Source of the DNA: Rhodoferax sp.
Lineage (GTDB): Bacteria > Pseudomonadota > Gammaproteobacteria > Burkholderiales > Burkholderiaceae
DNA length: 19,793 nt
Assembly (NCBI GenBank): GCA_028292075.1
Contig: JAQGNA010000422.1
Location: forward strand, 1-19,793
Reading direction: 5' to 3'
Positions 7,633 to 15,276 of the stretch are shown in pieces (the stretch's first letter is position 1; each line of letters starts with the position of its first letter). The notes below the pieces were generated by a model, which was not told the origin of the DNA, ran no database searches, and was given only the letters and a program-made list of their open reading frames with translations. The translations under genes and the position numbers were made by a program.

Positions 7633-9114
7633 TCAGCCGACGGCCGCCCCGCTCTGGGCGAATCGCGAGATCACGTGGGCCACGGCCGCGGTGAGTTTCT
7701 TGGCATAAGGCACGTGCAGGAACTCGTTCGGGCCATGGGCATTGCTCTTGGGGCCGAGCACGCCGCAGACCATCATCTGTGCCTTGGGGAACCCCTTTGA
7801 GAGCATGTTCATGAGCGGAATGGTGCCGCCCTGGCCGATGTAGCCGCAAGGTGCGCCGAAATGCGCGCCCGAGGCTTCGTTCAGCGCCTGCTCGAACCAC
7901 GGTGCCGTGGACGGTGCGTTCCAGCCGGTGGCCGCGCCCTCGGCGTGGAAGGTGACCTTGGCCTGGTAAGGCGCGTTGTCTTCCAGCAGCGCCTTGAGCT
8001 TCTGCACGGCCTCGGGGGCGTCGACGAGCGGCGGCAGGCGCAGCGACAGCTTGAACGCGGTATAGGGCCGAAGCACGTTGCCGGCGTTCTTTAATTCTGG
8101 AAAGCCTTCGGCGCCGGTGACGCTCAGCGTGGGCGACCAGGTGCGGTTGAGCAGGGCCTGCACCGGCTCCTTGGTGGTGGGCAGGGCAAACGCGGTGGCA
8201 CCGTCGCAGTCGTAGTGCGCCCAGGGGAAGCGCTTGTAGATTTCGTCGCCGAGGATGGCCGCTGTGGCGCGTGCCTGCGCAAGGCGGTCGGCCGGCACCT
8301 CGCAGTGGAAGCTGGCCGGCAGCAGGCGGCCGGTGGCGCTGTCTTCCAGGCGATCGAGCACCTGCCGCATGATTCGAAAGCTCGACGGCACCAGGCCGCT
8401 GGCATCGCCGGAATGCACGCCTTCGGTCAGCACCTCGACCTTCAGCACGCCGCTGGCCATGCCGCGCAGGCTGCTGGTGAGCCAGAGCTGATCGTAATTG
8501 CCGGCGCCCGAATCGAGACAGATCACCAGCGCCACATCGCCCAGGCGAGGCCGCAGCGCGTCCACATATGGGAGCAAATCGTAGGAACCGCTTTCCTCGC
8601 AGGTCTCGATCAGGCCGACGATGCGCGGATGCGGCGCATTCTGGGCCTTGAGCGCCTGGATGGCGGTGATGCTGGCATAGACCGCATAGCCGTCGTCGGC
8701 GCTGCCGCGGCCGAAGAGCTTGCCGTCCTCGTACTTCGGTGTCCAGGGGCCGAGGTCGTTGCGCCAGCCGTTGAATTCGGGTTGCTTGTCGAGGTGGCCG
8801 TACATGAGCACGGTCTCGGCCACGTCGGTGCCGGTGGCGGCCACTTCAAAGAACATGACCGGCGTCCGGCCTTCCATGCGCACGATCTCGAGCGTCAGCC
8901 CCTCGACCTTCTGCGCCTCGACCCAGGTGGCCGCGTTGCGCAGCACCGTCTCGAGGTAGCCGTTGGCTGCCCAATCCTTGTCGAAGGACGGCGACTTGGC
9001 CGGAATCGCGATGTAGTTGGTCAGCTGCCCGACCAGGTCTTCGTCCCAGGCTCGGCTGACCTGGGTAAGGGCGTCGGTGGCGTTCAGGACGGATGCGGGT
9101 ACACGGGCGTTCAT
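7633..9114 (-). CDS. M20 family metallopeptidase (CNDP/DUG1-like dipeptidase)
   Basis: A 493-residue di-zinc exopeptidase of the M20 clan. From the start I use, the metal and catalytic residues are His107 and Asp109 (MYGHLDKQP), the bridging Asp140 (GRGSADDG), Glu173/Glu174 (ETCEESGS), Asp201 (CLDSGAG) and His460 (NAHGPNEF). GQGGTIPLM matches the conserved block near the lid domain. YGHLDKQP and HGPNEF resemble cytosolic nonspecific dipeptidases (CNDP2/DUG1) more than DapE or ArgE, so peptide or dipeptide hydrolysis in the cytoplasm is likely. The frame opens 69 bases further upstream, but AGGAG at 9120-9124 fixes the start at the ATG at 9114. It is co-transcribed with the hydrolase downstream. 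Confidence 0.88.
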   Translation of the reverse strand: MNARVPASVLNATDALTQVSRAWDEDLVGQLTNYIAIPAKSPSFDKDWAANGYLETVLRNAATWVEAQKVEGLTLEIVRMEGRTPVMFFEVAATGTDVAETVLMYGHLDKQPEFNGWRNDLGPWTPKYEDGKLFGRGSADDGYAVYASITAIQALKAQNAPHPRIVGLIETCEESGSYDLLPYVDALRPRLGDVALVICLDSGAGNYDQLWLTSSLRGMASGVLKVEVLTEGVHSGDASGLVPSSFRIMRQVLDRLEDSATGRLLPASFHCEVPADRLAQARATAAILGDEIYKRFPWAHYDCDGATAFALPTTKEPVQALLNRTWSPTLSVTGAEGFPELKNAGNVLRPYTAFKLSLRLPPLVDAPEAVQKLKALLEDNAPYQAKVTFHAEGAATGWNAPSTAPWFEQALNEASGAHFGAPCGYIGQGGTIPLMNMLSKGFPKAQMMVCGVLGPKSNAHGPNEFLHVPYAKKLTAAVAHVISRFAQSGAAVG

Positions 9115-9119
9115 GTGGG

Positions 9120-9124
9120 CTCCT
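9120..9124 (-). promoter_or_regulatory. Ribosome binding site fixing the M20 peptidase start
   Basis: Reads AGGAG on the minus strand, five bases before the ATG at 9114. It selects this ATG over an in-frame ATG 69 bases upstream whose encoded extension has no family similarity. Confidence 0.75.
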
Positions 9125-9230
9125 GGGAGGGTGGGCGCGGCGGCACGGTTCCGGCTGGCCGCAAACCGCTCATTCCACCACAAGCCCGCCCGGATGTCCC
9201 GCCCCCGCGCGATTTCCGGGCTCTGCCCAA

Positions 9231-9395
9231 GCCGAGGTAGCGCTGGCGCATCGACGCGGCCTCGCGCACCAGCGTGCCGATTTCGACGCGGCGCTGGCTG
9301 TCAAACGGCCGGGTGAGGTTGCCCTGGCCTACCGCGGTGACCGCCGGGGTCAGCCCTTGCAGCGGCTCGCGGATGGATCGGCGGATGGCGATGTA
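9231..9395 (-). pseudogene. HAMP-domain-like remnant of a chemoreceptor or sensor gene
   Basis: In the 321-base gap between the aldo/keto reductase and the M20 peptidase, one minus-strand frame reads IRRSIREPLQG, then AVGQGNLTRPF, then VEIGTLVREAASMRQRYLGL. This follows the pattern of a HAMP linker after a transmembrane helix: a Pro in SI.PL, then GNLT/GDLT, then a DEIG-like turn (here VEIG), then a second amphipathic helix. No transmembrane segment, signalling domain or credible start surrounds it, and the frame continues into unrelated sequence, so it would be a decayed gene fragment. The similarity is short (about 55 residues) and judged by eye. I see nothing else in 9125-9435. Confidence 0.45.
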
Positions 9396-9435
9396 CAGCC
9401 CCGGCGCCCCGGGGTTGGCGCCCAGGACGGTCGCG

Positions 9436-10599
9436 TCACGCCGTGCCTCCAGGGATCGGCGCGGCGTCGGGCAACAGCCGCGCATCGCGGAGTGCCCGCC
9501 AAAAGGCAGCAGGCACGGTGTGCGCCATCATGGTCACGGCGTCATGCCAGTGGGCTAGGGTCTGCGGGCCGGCGATCACGATGTCCACGGCGGGATGCGC
9601 CAGTGGAAACTGCAGCGCAGCCGCGCGCAACGGCACGCCGAACCGCTCGCAGACCGCTTCGATCGCCGCGGTCCGGTCGACCCAGTCCCTTGAGGCGGGG
9701 CCGTAGTTGAAACGCAGCGGCTGCCCCCCGCGCACGCCCGTGGCCAGAATCCCCGAGTTGAAGACGCCGCCCGCGGCCACCCGCACGCCGCGTTGGGCGC
9801 AAAGCGGCAGCAGCGCCTGCAGGCCCGCGTGGTCGATCAGGCTGTAGCGGCCTGCCAGCAGCAGGCAGTCGAGCTCGGTCATGGCCATGACGTCGAGGCA
9901 AACCTGCACGTCGTTCACGCCGAGGCCGATGTGGCGCACCAGGCCTTCGTCGCGCAGGCGCCGCAGGGCCGGAATGGCCTCATCGACCACCTGCCTGAGC
10001 ACCGTGGGGTAGGCGGCACCGTGGGTGGTGGCATCGCAGTCGTGCACGTAGGCCACGTCGAGCCGCGCCAGGCCGAGCCGTTGCAGGCTGTCCTCCACGC
10101 TGCGCCGGACACCGGCGGCCGAATAGTCCCAATGCTGGTTGAACGGCAGCACGTCGACATAGCTGTGCTGCGCGCGGGCCGCGTTGGCGTCCGCGGTCAA
10201 CACCCGCCCGACCTTGCTCGACAGCACGAAACTGTCGCGTGGCCTGCGGCGCAGCGCGTTGCCGAACCGTTGCTCGCTCAGGCCGTGGCCGTAGTGCGGC
10301 GCGGTGTCGAAGGTGCGGCAGCCATCGGCCCAGGCCGATTCGATCACCGCCTCTGCCTCTGCGTCGGTGATGGCGGTGAACAGGTTGCCCAGGGCCGCGC
10401 CGCCCAGACCCAGCGCCACCCCGCCGGGCATGGGCGCATAGACCCGTGGCACGGCAGTAGCGGTCGCCGCTGTCGGCCCGGATGGTGTCATGGGTGGCAC
10501 CGCCGGCGCGGCAGCCGACGATGTCACCGACTGCGGACTTGCGGCCGTTGCGCTGCTTGAATGTGCTGGGGTTTTCACGGATAGGCGATCGATTTCCAT
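9436..10599 (-). CDS. Aldo/keto reductase, D-threo-aldose 1-dehydrogenase / L-fucose dehydrogenase type
   Basis: An AKR-fold NAD(P)-dependent oxidoreductase. The catalytic tetrad is visible as Asp98 and Tyr103 (TFDTAPHYGHG), Lys129 (SSKVGR) and His186 (YVHDCD). LGLGGAALGN at the start of the barrel and the phosphate-binding C-terminal segment (VIAGPQT) resemble the group containing D-threo-aldose 1-dehydrogenase, L-fucose/L-galactose dehydrogenase and pyridoxal 4-dehydrogenase. The likely reaction is oxidation of an aldose such as L-fucose to its lactone, which suits the divergent fucU gene. The first 56 residues are low-complexity (Ala, Ser, Thr, Pro) and unlike the family. The true start may be the ATG for Met57 (10431) or Met37, but no ribosome binding site settles this. 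I keep the longest form. Confidence 0.8.
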   Translation of the reverse strand: MEIDRLSVKTPAHSSSATAASPQSVTSSAAAPAVPPMTPSGPTAATATAVPRVYAPMPGGVALGLGGAALGNLFTAITDAEAEAVIESAWADGCRTFDTAPHYGHGLSEQRFGNALRRRPRDSFVLSSKVGRVLTADANAARAQHSYVDVLPFNQHWDYSAAGVRRSVEDSLQRLGLARLDVAYVHDCDATTHGAAYPTVLRQVVDEAIPALRRLRDEGLVRHIGLGVNDVQVCLDVMAMTELDCLLLAGRYSLIDHAGLQALLPLCAQRGVRVAAGGVFNSGILATGVRGGQPLRFNYGPASRDWVDRTAAIEAVCERFGVPLRAAALQFPLAHPAVDIVIAGPQTLAHWHDAVTMMAHTVPAAFWRALRDARLLPDAAPIPGGTA

Positions 10600-10611
10600 G
10601 ACCTATAGTCG

Positions 10612-10627
10612 CACTAACATGTCAGTG
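10612..10627. promoter_or_regulatory. 16-bp near-perfect palindrome, candidate GntR operator
   Basis: CACTAACATGTCAGTG is an inverted repeat with seven of eight base pairs matching (only the A/C pair at 10616/10623 fails), centred on ACATGT. An overlapping smaller repeat, TGTG-TC-CACA, occupies 10626-10635. The palindrome lies between the divergent aldo/keto reductase and fucU, 13 bases from the longest reductase start. Size and symmetry suit a dimeric GntR/FCD repressor, and such a regulator is encoded two genes away. I found no second copy elsewhere in the window. Confidence 0.45.
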
Positions 10628-10755
10628 TGTCCACAGTAGATTCCCTGAACGACAGCGGCTGAGACAGGCGGCGCGGTTCACCCTTACTTTCCATCGTGCG
10701 TCGAATTCCTGCCGAGCCTCCGCCCCCTTCAACGTCCTTCATTCATTCCATCACC

Positions 10756-11181
10756 GTGCTCAAAGGCCTCTCTCCGCTGTTGTCTCCCGATCTGCTGCAC
10801 GTTCTCGCCTCCATGGGGCATGGCGATGAAATCGTGCTGGCCGACGCCTTCTTTCCGGCGGCGACGCATGCAAGGCGGCTGGTGCGCCTGCCCGGCGTTC
10901 CGGCCGATGCGGTGCTCGACGCGGTGCTGTCGGTGTTCCCACTCGATGACTTCGTGCCCGAGGCCGCCTGGACCATGCAGGTGGTCGGCGATGAAAGTGC
11001 CGTGCCCCCGGCCGTGGCCGACTTCACCGCCACGCTGCGCCGTCACGGCGGCCAGCCACCGGCCGCGCTCGAACGCTTCGCCTTCTACGAGCGCGCCGCC
11101 AAGGCCTTCGCCGTGGTGGCCACTGGCGAGATCCGCACCTACGGCAACATCCTGCTGAAGAAAGGCGTGGCCGCACCATGA
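10756..11181 (+). CDS. fucU: FucU, L-fucose mutarotase (RbsD/FucU family)
   Basis: FucU interconverts alpha and beta anomers of L-fucose (and related sugars), feeding the correct anomer to the next enzyme. The 141-residue protein matches the family end to end: MLKGLSPLLSP start, catalytic His22 in MGHGDEIVLAD, the RFAFYERAAKAFAVVATGE block (107-125) and Tyr129-Gly-Asn131 followed by ILLKKGV. I chose the GTG at 10756 because it reproduces the family's N-terminus; the frame is open to a GTG at 10696, and no Shine-Dalgarno sequence is clear for either. Its stop overlaps the next gene's start by four bases (ATGA), so it is coupled to the GntR regulator. Confidence 0.92.
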   Translation: MLKGLSPLLSPDLLHVLASMGHGDEIVLADAFFPAATHARRLVRLPGVPADAVLDAVLSVFPLDDFVPEAAWTMQVVGDESAVPPAVADFTATLRRHGGQPPAALERFAFYERAAKAFAVVATGEIRTYGNILLKKGVAAP

Positions 11182-11981
11182 CCGCCCGCGCGCCCCGCAC
11201 GCCGGCCCGCAGGCCAAGCCCGCAACCCGTGGCCAAGTCGGTGGCCAACCGCACGCTGGCGGCAGTGCCCTCGGGCGCGTCCAGCCAACGGGCGCGCGCC
11301 TACCAGGGCTTCACGCAGCAGATCCTCAGCGGCAGCATCCGCCCTGGCCAGTTCGTGTCGCAGCGCGAACTCATGACGCTGCTCGACATGCCGCTCGGCG
11401 CCGTGCGCGAGATGATTCCGCGGCTCGAGGCCGGCGGCCTCGTGAAGACCGTCCCGCAGCGCGGCCTGCAGATCGCCCACGTGGACCTCAAGCTCATCCG
11501 CAACGCCTTCCAGCTTCGCGCCATGATCGAACGCGAGGCCGTGCGTCTCTTTGTGCGCAGCGTCAGTGCGGCCGAACTCGACGACATCGAGGCCACGCAC
11601 CACGACATCCTGAACCGCGCGCGCCGCGCCGGCGCCGACCGGCCCGATGCCGACCTGCTGGACGACGCCCAATCGGTGGACTGGGGCCTGCATGACCGCA
11701 TGGTCGACGCCATGGGCAACGAAATCGTCTCGGAGATCTACCGCGTGAACAGCCTGCGCGTGCGGCTCATCACACTCGAGCAGAGCGTGATCACGCCGGC
11801 TCGCCTGATCCCCGCCATGGAAGAACACCTGCGCTTCATCTCCGCGCTGCAGCGGCGCGACGAAGCAGCCGCCATCGCCGGCCTCGAACAGCACATGGAA
11901 AGCGCCCGCAGCCGCGTGATGTCGACTTCTCCCGACATGCTGCGCTCCGACCGCGATGCGCCCGCCCGCTCCGCCCCCTGA
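11178..11981 (+). CDS. GntR family transcriptional regulator, FadR-like FCD subfamily
   Basis: A 267-residue regulator. After a basic, Pro/Ala-rich tail (1-35) comes a winged helix-turn-helix (about 38-100) with LSGSIRPGQFVSQRELMTLLDM and VREMIPRLEAGGLVKTVPQRG, typical of GntR proteins. The C-terminal FCD all-helical domain carries the usual metal ligands Asp168, His172, His217 and His239, so a carboxylate effector such as a sugar acid is likely. The tail is longer than usual but the ATG overlap with fucU (ATGA) supports the start. It probably controls this island; the palindrome between fucU and the reductase is the best candidate site. The effector cannot be told from sequence. Confidence 0.9.
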   Translation: MTARAPRTPARRPSPQPVAKSVANRTLAAVPSGASSQRARAYQGFTQQILSGSIRPGQFVSQRELMTLLDMPLGAVREMIPRLEAGGLVKTVPQRGLQIAHVDLKLIRNAFQLRAMIEREAVRLFVRSVSAAELDDIEATHHDILNRARRAGADRPDADLLDDAQSVDWGLHDRMVDAMGNEIVSEIYRVNSLRVRLITLEQSVITPARLIPAMEEHLRFISALQRRDEAAAIAGLEQHMESARSRVMSTSPDMLRSDRDAPARSAP

Positions 11982-12036
11982 ATCGCCTTCCAGCGCCTTC
12001 AAGCCCCACATCCCCGCCCCGCTTAACCCAACAACC

Positions 12037-12041
12037 AGGAG
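12037..12041 (+). promoter_or_regulatory. Ribosome binding site fixing a TTG start
   Basis: AGGAG lies six bases before the TTG at 12048. The nearby ATG at 12055 is out of frame, so this site supports TTG as the true start of the aldolase gene. Confidence 0.75.
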
Positions 12042-12047
12042 ACACAC

Positions 12048-12974
12048 TTGACCCATGCAATCCAGGGCCTCTGGCCCGCCCTCTTGATGCCCTTCGGCGC
12101 CGATGGCCAGTTGGACATTCCACGCACCCTCGCGCAAACCAGCCGCATGCTGGCGGCCGGCTGCGACGGTGTCACGCTGTTCGGCACCACCGGCGAAGGC
12201 CTGGCCTTCAGCGTCGCCGAACGCAAGAAGGTGCTCGAGGCCGTGCTGAACAGCGGCGTGCGGCCCGACCAGGTGATCATCACCACCACGGCCTGCGCAC
12301 TGGACGAAGCCATCGACCTCGGCCGCCACGCCATCTCGAAGGGCGTGACGCGCCAGCTCTACATGCCGCCGTTCTTCTTCAACCACCCGCGCGATGCCGG
12401 CGTGATCGAATGCGTGAGCCAGGTGGTCAGGGGCATCACCAGCGCCGCCAATGGCGACGGCCTGCAGATGCTGCTGTACCACTTCCCTTCGCTGGTGAAC
12501 GTGGCGTTCTCGCACGACGCCATTGCCGAGCTGGTGCGCCGCCATCCGCAGCATGTGGTTGGCGTAAAGGACAGCGCGGGTGACCTGCAACATTCGCTCG
12601 GGCTGGTCAAGGCCTTCCCGCAGCTGTCGATCCTGGTCGGCTCCGAGCCGCACATCGCCGAGGTGATGCGCGCGGGCGGCGCCGGTTCGGTCAACGGCAT
12701 GTCCAACGTGGCGCCGCATCTGCTGCGCCGCGTGATGTCTTCGCCGCAAAGTGTCAGTCCGGCGGACGAGAAGCTGATCCTCGACCTGATTCGCCTCATG
12801 ACGGTGCTGCCTGGCATGCCCTTCGTCAGCGCCTACAAGGTCGGCCTGGCCGAGCAGTCGGGCGACGATGTCTGGCTCAATGTACGGGCACCGCTCACCA
12901 AGCTCGAGCCGCACGAGGAAAAGGCGGTGCGCGAGGTGTACCGCGCCACGAATCAGAGCTTCGAGACCATTTAA
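12048..12974 (+). CDS. DapA/NanA-superfamily aldolase (dihydrodipicolinate synthase family)
   Basis: A 308-residue TIM-barrel class I aldolase. The pyruvate-binding GTTGEG (46-51), the catalytic Tyr144 (LLYHFPS) and the Schiff-base Lys174 (GVKDSAGD) are all present. The Arg that binds the substrate in true DapA (PSRTG context) is absent; here the motif reads FPSLVNV, so this is not the lysine-pathway enzyme. Members of this superfamily cleave 2-keto-3-deoxy sugar acids to pyruvate and an aldehyde, and one serves the L-fucose pathway of Campylobacter. With fucU, a sugar dehydrogenase and an ABC importer around it, a 2-keto-3-deoxy-fuconate-like or related substrate is a reasonable inference. 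It follows the regulator by 66 bases and precedes the binding protein by 21 bases. Confidence 0.85.
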   Translation: MTHAIQGLWPALLMPFGADGQLDIPRTLAQTSRMLAAGCDGVTLFGTTGEGLAFSVAERKKVLEAVLNSGVRPDQVIITTTACALDEAIDLGRHAISKGVTRQLYMPPFFFNHPRDAGVIECVSQVVRGITSAANGDGLQMLLYHFPSLVNVAFSHDAIAELVRRHPQHVVGVKDSAGDLQHSLGLVKAFPQLSILVGSEPHIAEVMRAGGAGSVNGMSNVAPHLLRRVMSSPQSVSPADEKLILDLIRLMTVLPGMPFVSAYKVGLAEQSGDDVWLNVRAPLTKLEPHEEKAVREVYRATNQSFETI

Positions 12975-12995
12975 GTCAACACCAGGAGACAAGCC

Positions 12996-14315
12996 ATGAA
13001 GAAGAACCAGATCAACCGCCGCACCGTCCTTCAGGCCAGCGCGGGCGCCACGGCGCTGTCGGCCGTGCCCACCGTGTTCGGCCAGGCCGGCTTCGACTGG
13101 AAGCGCTACAACGGCCAGACCATCGAAGTGCACCTGATCAAGAGCCCGCGCGGCGAGCTGCTGCAGAAGCACCAGAAGGAATTCGAGGACATGACCGGCA
13201 TCAAGGTCGGCGCGGAGCAGGTGCCCGAGCAGCAGTCGCGGCAGAAGACGGTGATCGAGTTCAATTCGGGCAAGACCAGCTTCGACGTGGTGCACATGAG
13301 CTACCACGTCCAGAAGCGCCAGTTCGCCAAGGGCAAGTGGATGGAAGATCTGCGCCCGCTGATCGCCTCCGGCGCGCCGGCCGATTTCGATGTGAAGGAC
13401 TACTCCGCCGGCGGCATGTTCTATGCCACGCAGGCCGACGGCCGCATCGACAGCCTGCCGCTCAATCTCGACCCCTGGATCCTCTACTGGAACAAGGAAC
13501 TCTTCGCCGCCAAGGGCGTGGCCTACCCGAAGAACTTCGCCGACATCGTCAACGCGGCCAAGAAGCTGCACGACCCGGCCGCCGGCGTGGTGGGCTTCGT
13601 CGGGCGTGGCCTGAAGAACGCCAACGTGCCACTGTGGACCGGCTTCTTCCTCGGCTACGGCGGCCAGTTCTTCGACGCATCGGGCAAGCTTGCCACCGAA
13701 ACCCCCGAAGCCCTGGCCTCGGCAACGATGTACCGCGACCTGTTGAAGAACACCGGCCCGGCCGGCGTGGCCGGCTACAACTGGAACGAATCTCAGAGCT
13801 TGTTCCTGCAGGGCAAGGCCGCCATGTGGATCGACGGCTCGGGCTTCGCGCCACCGCTCGAAGACGCGACCAAGTCGAAGGTGAAGGGCAAGGTCGGCTA
13901 CGGCGTGATGCCGCCCGGCCCGAAGACGCAGGTGTCGGCCACCTTCGGCGACGGCATCGGCGTGTCGAGCTATTCCACCAAGAAGGGCGCGGCCTGGTAC
14001 TACATCATGTGGGCGACAAGCAAGGCCATGCAGGCGCGCATGCTGGCCACCGGGTCCGGCGCGCCGGTGCGGCTGTCGGCCTACTCGAACGCCGAAGCCA
14101 TCGCCGCGCTGACGGTGCCGGCGGAATGGCTCACCGCCGTGGCCGAGTCGCTGAAGATCGCCCGCCCCGGCCTGCCGATCATCGAGCCGGTGACCGAGTT
14201 CCGCGACACCTTCGGCATCGCGCTCAACAACATGCTGACCGGTGGCGACCCTGCCGCGGAGCTGAAGAAGGCCACGGCCGAATTCGCCCCCGTGGCGGCC
14301 AAGGCCGAGAGCTGA
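12996..14315 (+). CDS. ABC transporter sugar-binding protein, CUT1 family (family 1 solute-binding)
   Basis: A 439-residue periplasmic receptor of the MalE/UgpB type (COG1653). The N-terminus has a twin-arginine motif, NRRTVLQ (7-13), followed by a hydrophobic stretch and a likely cleavage after FGQA (residue 31); there is no lipobox cysteine. The mature protein shows typical family blocks: VHLIKSPRGELLQKHQKEFEDMTGIKV, SLPLNLDPWILYWNKELF and GKAAMWIDGSG. AGGAG seven bases before the ATG supports the start. The ligand cannot be read from sequence; neighbouring genes suggest a 6-deoxy sugar, pentose or sugar acid. A hairpin after its stop may let it be made in excess over the permeases. Confidence 0.9.
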   Translation: MKKNQINRRTVLQASAGATALSAVPTVFGQAGFDWKRYNGQTIEVHLIKSPRGELLQKHQKEFEDMTGIKVGAEQVPEQQSRQKTVIEFNSGKTSFDVVHMSYHVQKRQFAKGKWMEDLRPLIASGAPADFDVKDYSAGGMFYATQADGRIDSLPLNLDPWILYWNKELFAAKGVAYPKNFADIVNAAKKLHDPAAGVVGFVGRGLKNANVPLWTGFFLGYGGQFFDASGKLATETPEALASATMYRDLLKNTGPAGVAGYNWNESQSLFLQGKAAMWIDGSGFAPPLEDATKSKVKGKVGYGVMPPGPKTQVSATFGDGIGVSSYSTKKGAAWYYIMWATSKAMQARMLATGSGAPVRLSAYSNAEAIAALTVPAEWLTAVAESLKIARPGLPIIEPVTEFRDTFGIALNNMLTGGDPAAELKKATAEFAPVAAKAES

Positions 14316-14322
14316 TTTCGCC

Positions 14323-14349
14323 GCCGGCGGCCTGCGTCGCCGGCCTTTT
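14323..14349 (+). terminator. Hairpin followed by TTTT after the binding-protein gene
   Basis: GCCGGCG (14323-14329) pairs with CGCCGGC (14338-14344), plus one inner G-T pair, around a six-base loop; a C and four Ts follow. This looks like a weak intrinsic terminator or attenuator. Because the permease genes continue in the same direction, it is probably a partial stop or an RNA 3'-end protector that raises binding-protein mRNA, as known between malE and malF in E. coli. Confidence 0.55.
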
Positions 14350-14396
14350 CGTTCGAACAAGCACAGCCGCTTTCACAGCGGACGGGGTCACCCTGC

Positions 14397-15260
14397 ATGC
14401 GGAAAATTTCGCCCTTCATCTGGTTCATCGTGCCGGCGGTCGTCGTCATCGTCGCGGTGATCGTCTTCCCCTGGCTGTTCACGCTGTGGATGAGCCTGTT
14501 CGACTGGAAAATCGGTTCGGTGCCGAAGTTCGCCGGCCTGTCGAACTACGCCGAGCTCGCCACCAACCAGCGCTTTCTCGAGTCGATCGCGCACACGCTC
14601 ATCTTTACCGCCATGGCCGTGGCCGCGCCCCTGGTGCTGGGCACCGCAGCGGCGCTCGTCTTCCATCAGGAGTTCCCGGGCCGGGGCTTCCTGCGGGGCG
14701 CCTTCGTGCTGCCGATGATGGCCACGCCGGTGGCGATCGCGCTGGTGTGGGTAATGATGTTCCACCCGCAGCAAGGCGTGCTGAACTACCTGCTTTCATT
14801 GGTCGGCATCGGCCCGAGCGAATGGGTTTACTCGCCTCGGCTGGCCATCGCCTGCCTGGTGCTGGTGGACATCTGGCAGTGGACGCCGCTGGTGATGCTG
14901 ATCGTGCTGGGTGGCATGGCGTCGCTGCCGGCCGACCCGTTCGAGGCCGCGCTGATGGAGGGCGCCACGCGCTGGCAGACCTTTCGCTACGTCACGCTGC
15001 CGATGTTGCTGCCGTTCATTCTGGTGGCCGGCGTGGTGCGCATGATCGACGCGCTCAAGACCTTCGACACGATCTACGTGATCACGCAGGGTGGTCCGGG
15101 CACGGCCTCGGAAACCATCAACATCTACCTCTACCTGCAGGCCTTTTCGTTCTACCAGATCGGCAAGTCATCGGCTGTGGTGGTGGTGTTCTTCGTGCTG
15201 GTCGTGGCGCTGTCGATGCTGCTGTTCTGGCTGCGCGAACGCTCCAAGTATTACGAGTGA
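14397..15260 (+). CDS. ABC sugar transporter permease, MalF/UgpA-like
   Basis: A 287-residue inner-membrane permease. Six hydrophobic segments can be placed at about 8-31, 62-88, 98-122, 149-174, 199-220 and 256-280. The cytoplasmic EAA loop that contacts the ATPase is EAALMEGATRWQTFRYVTLP (183-202). FDTIYVITQGGPG (223-235) is the usual block before the last helices of CUT1 MalF-type subunits. It lacks the extra N-terminal helices and large periplasmic loop of E. coli MalF, as do most UgpA-like members. No strong Shine-Dalgarno sequence precedes the ATG. It pairs with the next gene. Confidence 0.92.
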   Translation: MRKISPFIWFIVPAVVVIVAVIVFPWLFTLWMSLFDWKIGSVPKFAGLSNYAELATNQRFLESIAHTLIFTAMAVAAPLVLGTAAALVFHQEFPGRGFLRGAFVLPMMATPVAIALVWVMMFHPQQGVLNYLLSLVGIGPSEWVYSPRLAIACLVLVDIWQWTPLVMLIVLGGMASLPADPFEAALMEGATRWQTFRYVTLPMLLPFILVAGVVRMIDALKTFDTIYVITQGGPGTASETINIYLYLQAFSFYQIGKSSAVVVVFFVLVVALSMLLFWLRERSKYYE

Positions 15261-15276
15261 AGCAGGGAAAATGACC

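Noticed and set aside
8215..9240. Plus-strand 341-codon frame opposite the M20 peptidase
   Set aside because: Antisense to a gene with all M20 metal ligands; no independent support.
10628..10755. Search for a sigma-70 promoter upstream of fucU
   Set aside because: Candidates such as TTCACC with TCGAAT match the consensus poorly and cannot be told from background.
11139..14360. Minus-strand open frame of 1073 codons opposite the regulator, aldolase and binding-protein genes
   Set aside because: Antisense shadow of three genes with clear motifs and ribosome binding sites. The composition (His, Gly, Arg, Ala) and lack of domains match a codon-bias artefact.
13337..15274. Plus-strand 645-codon frame across the binding protein and first permease
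   Set aside because: It is an out-of-frame reading of both genes, Arg/Gly/Pro-rich and without domains.
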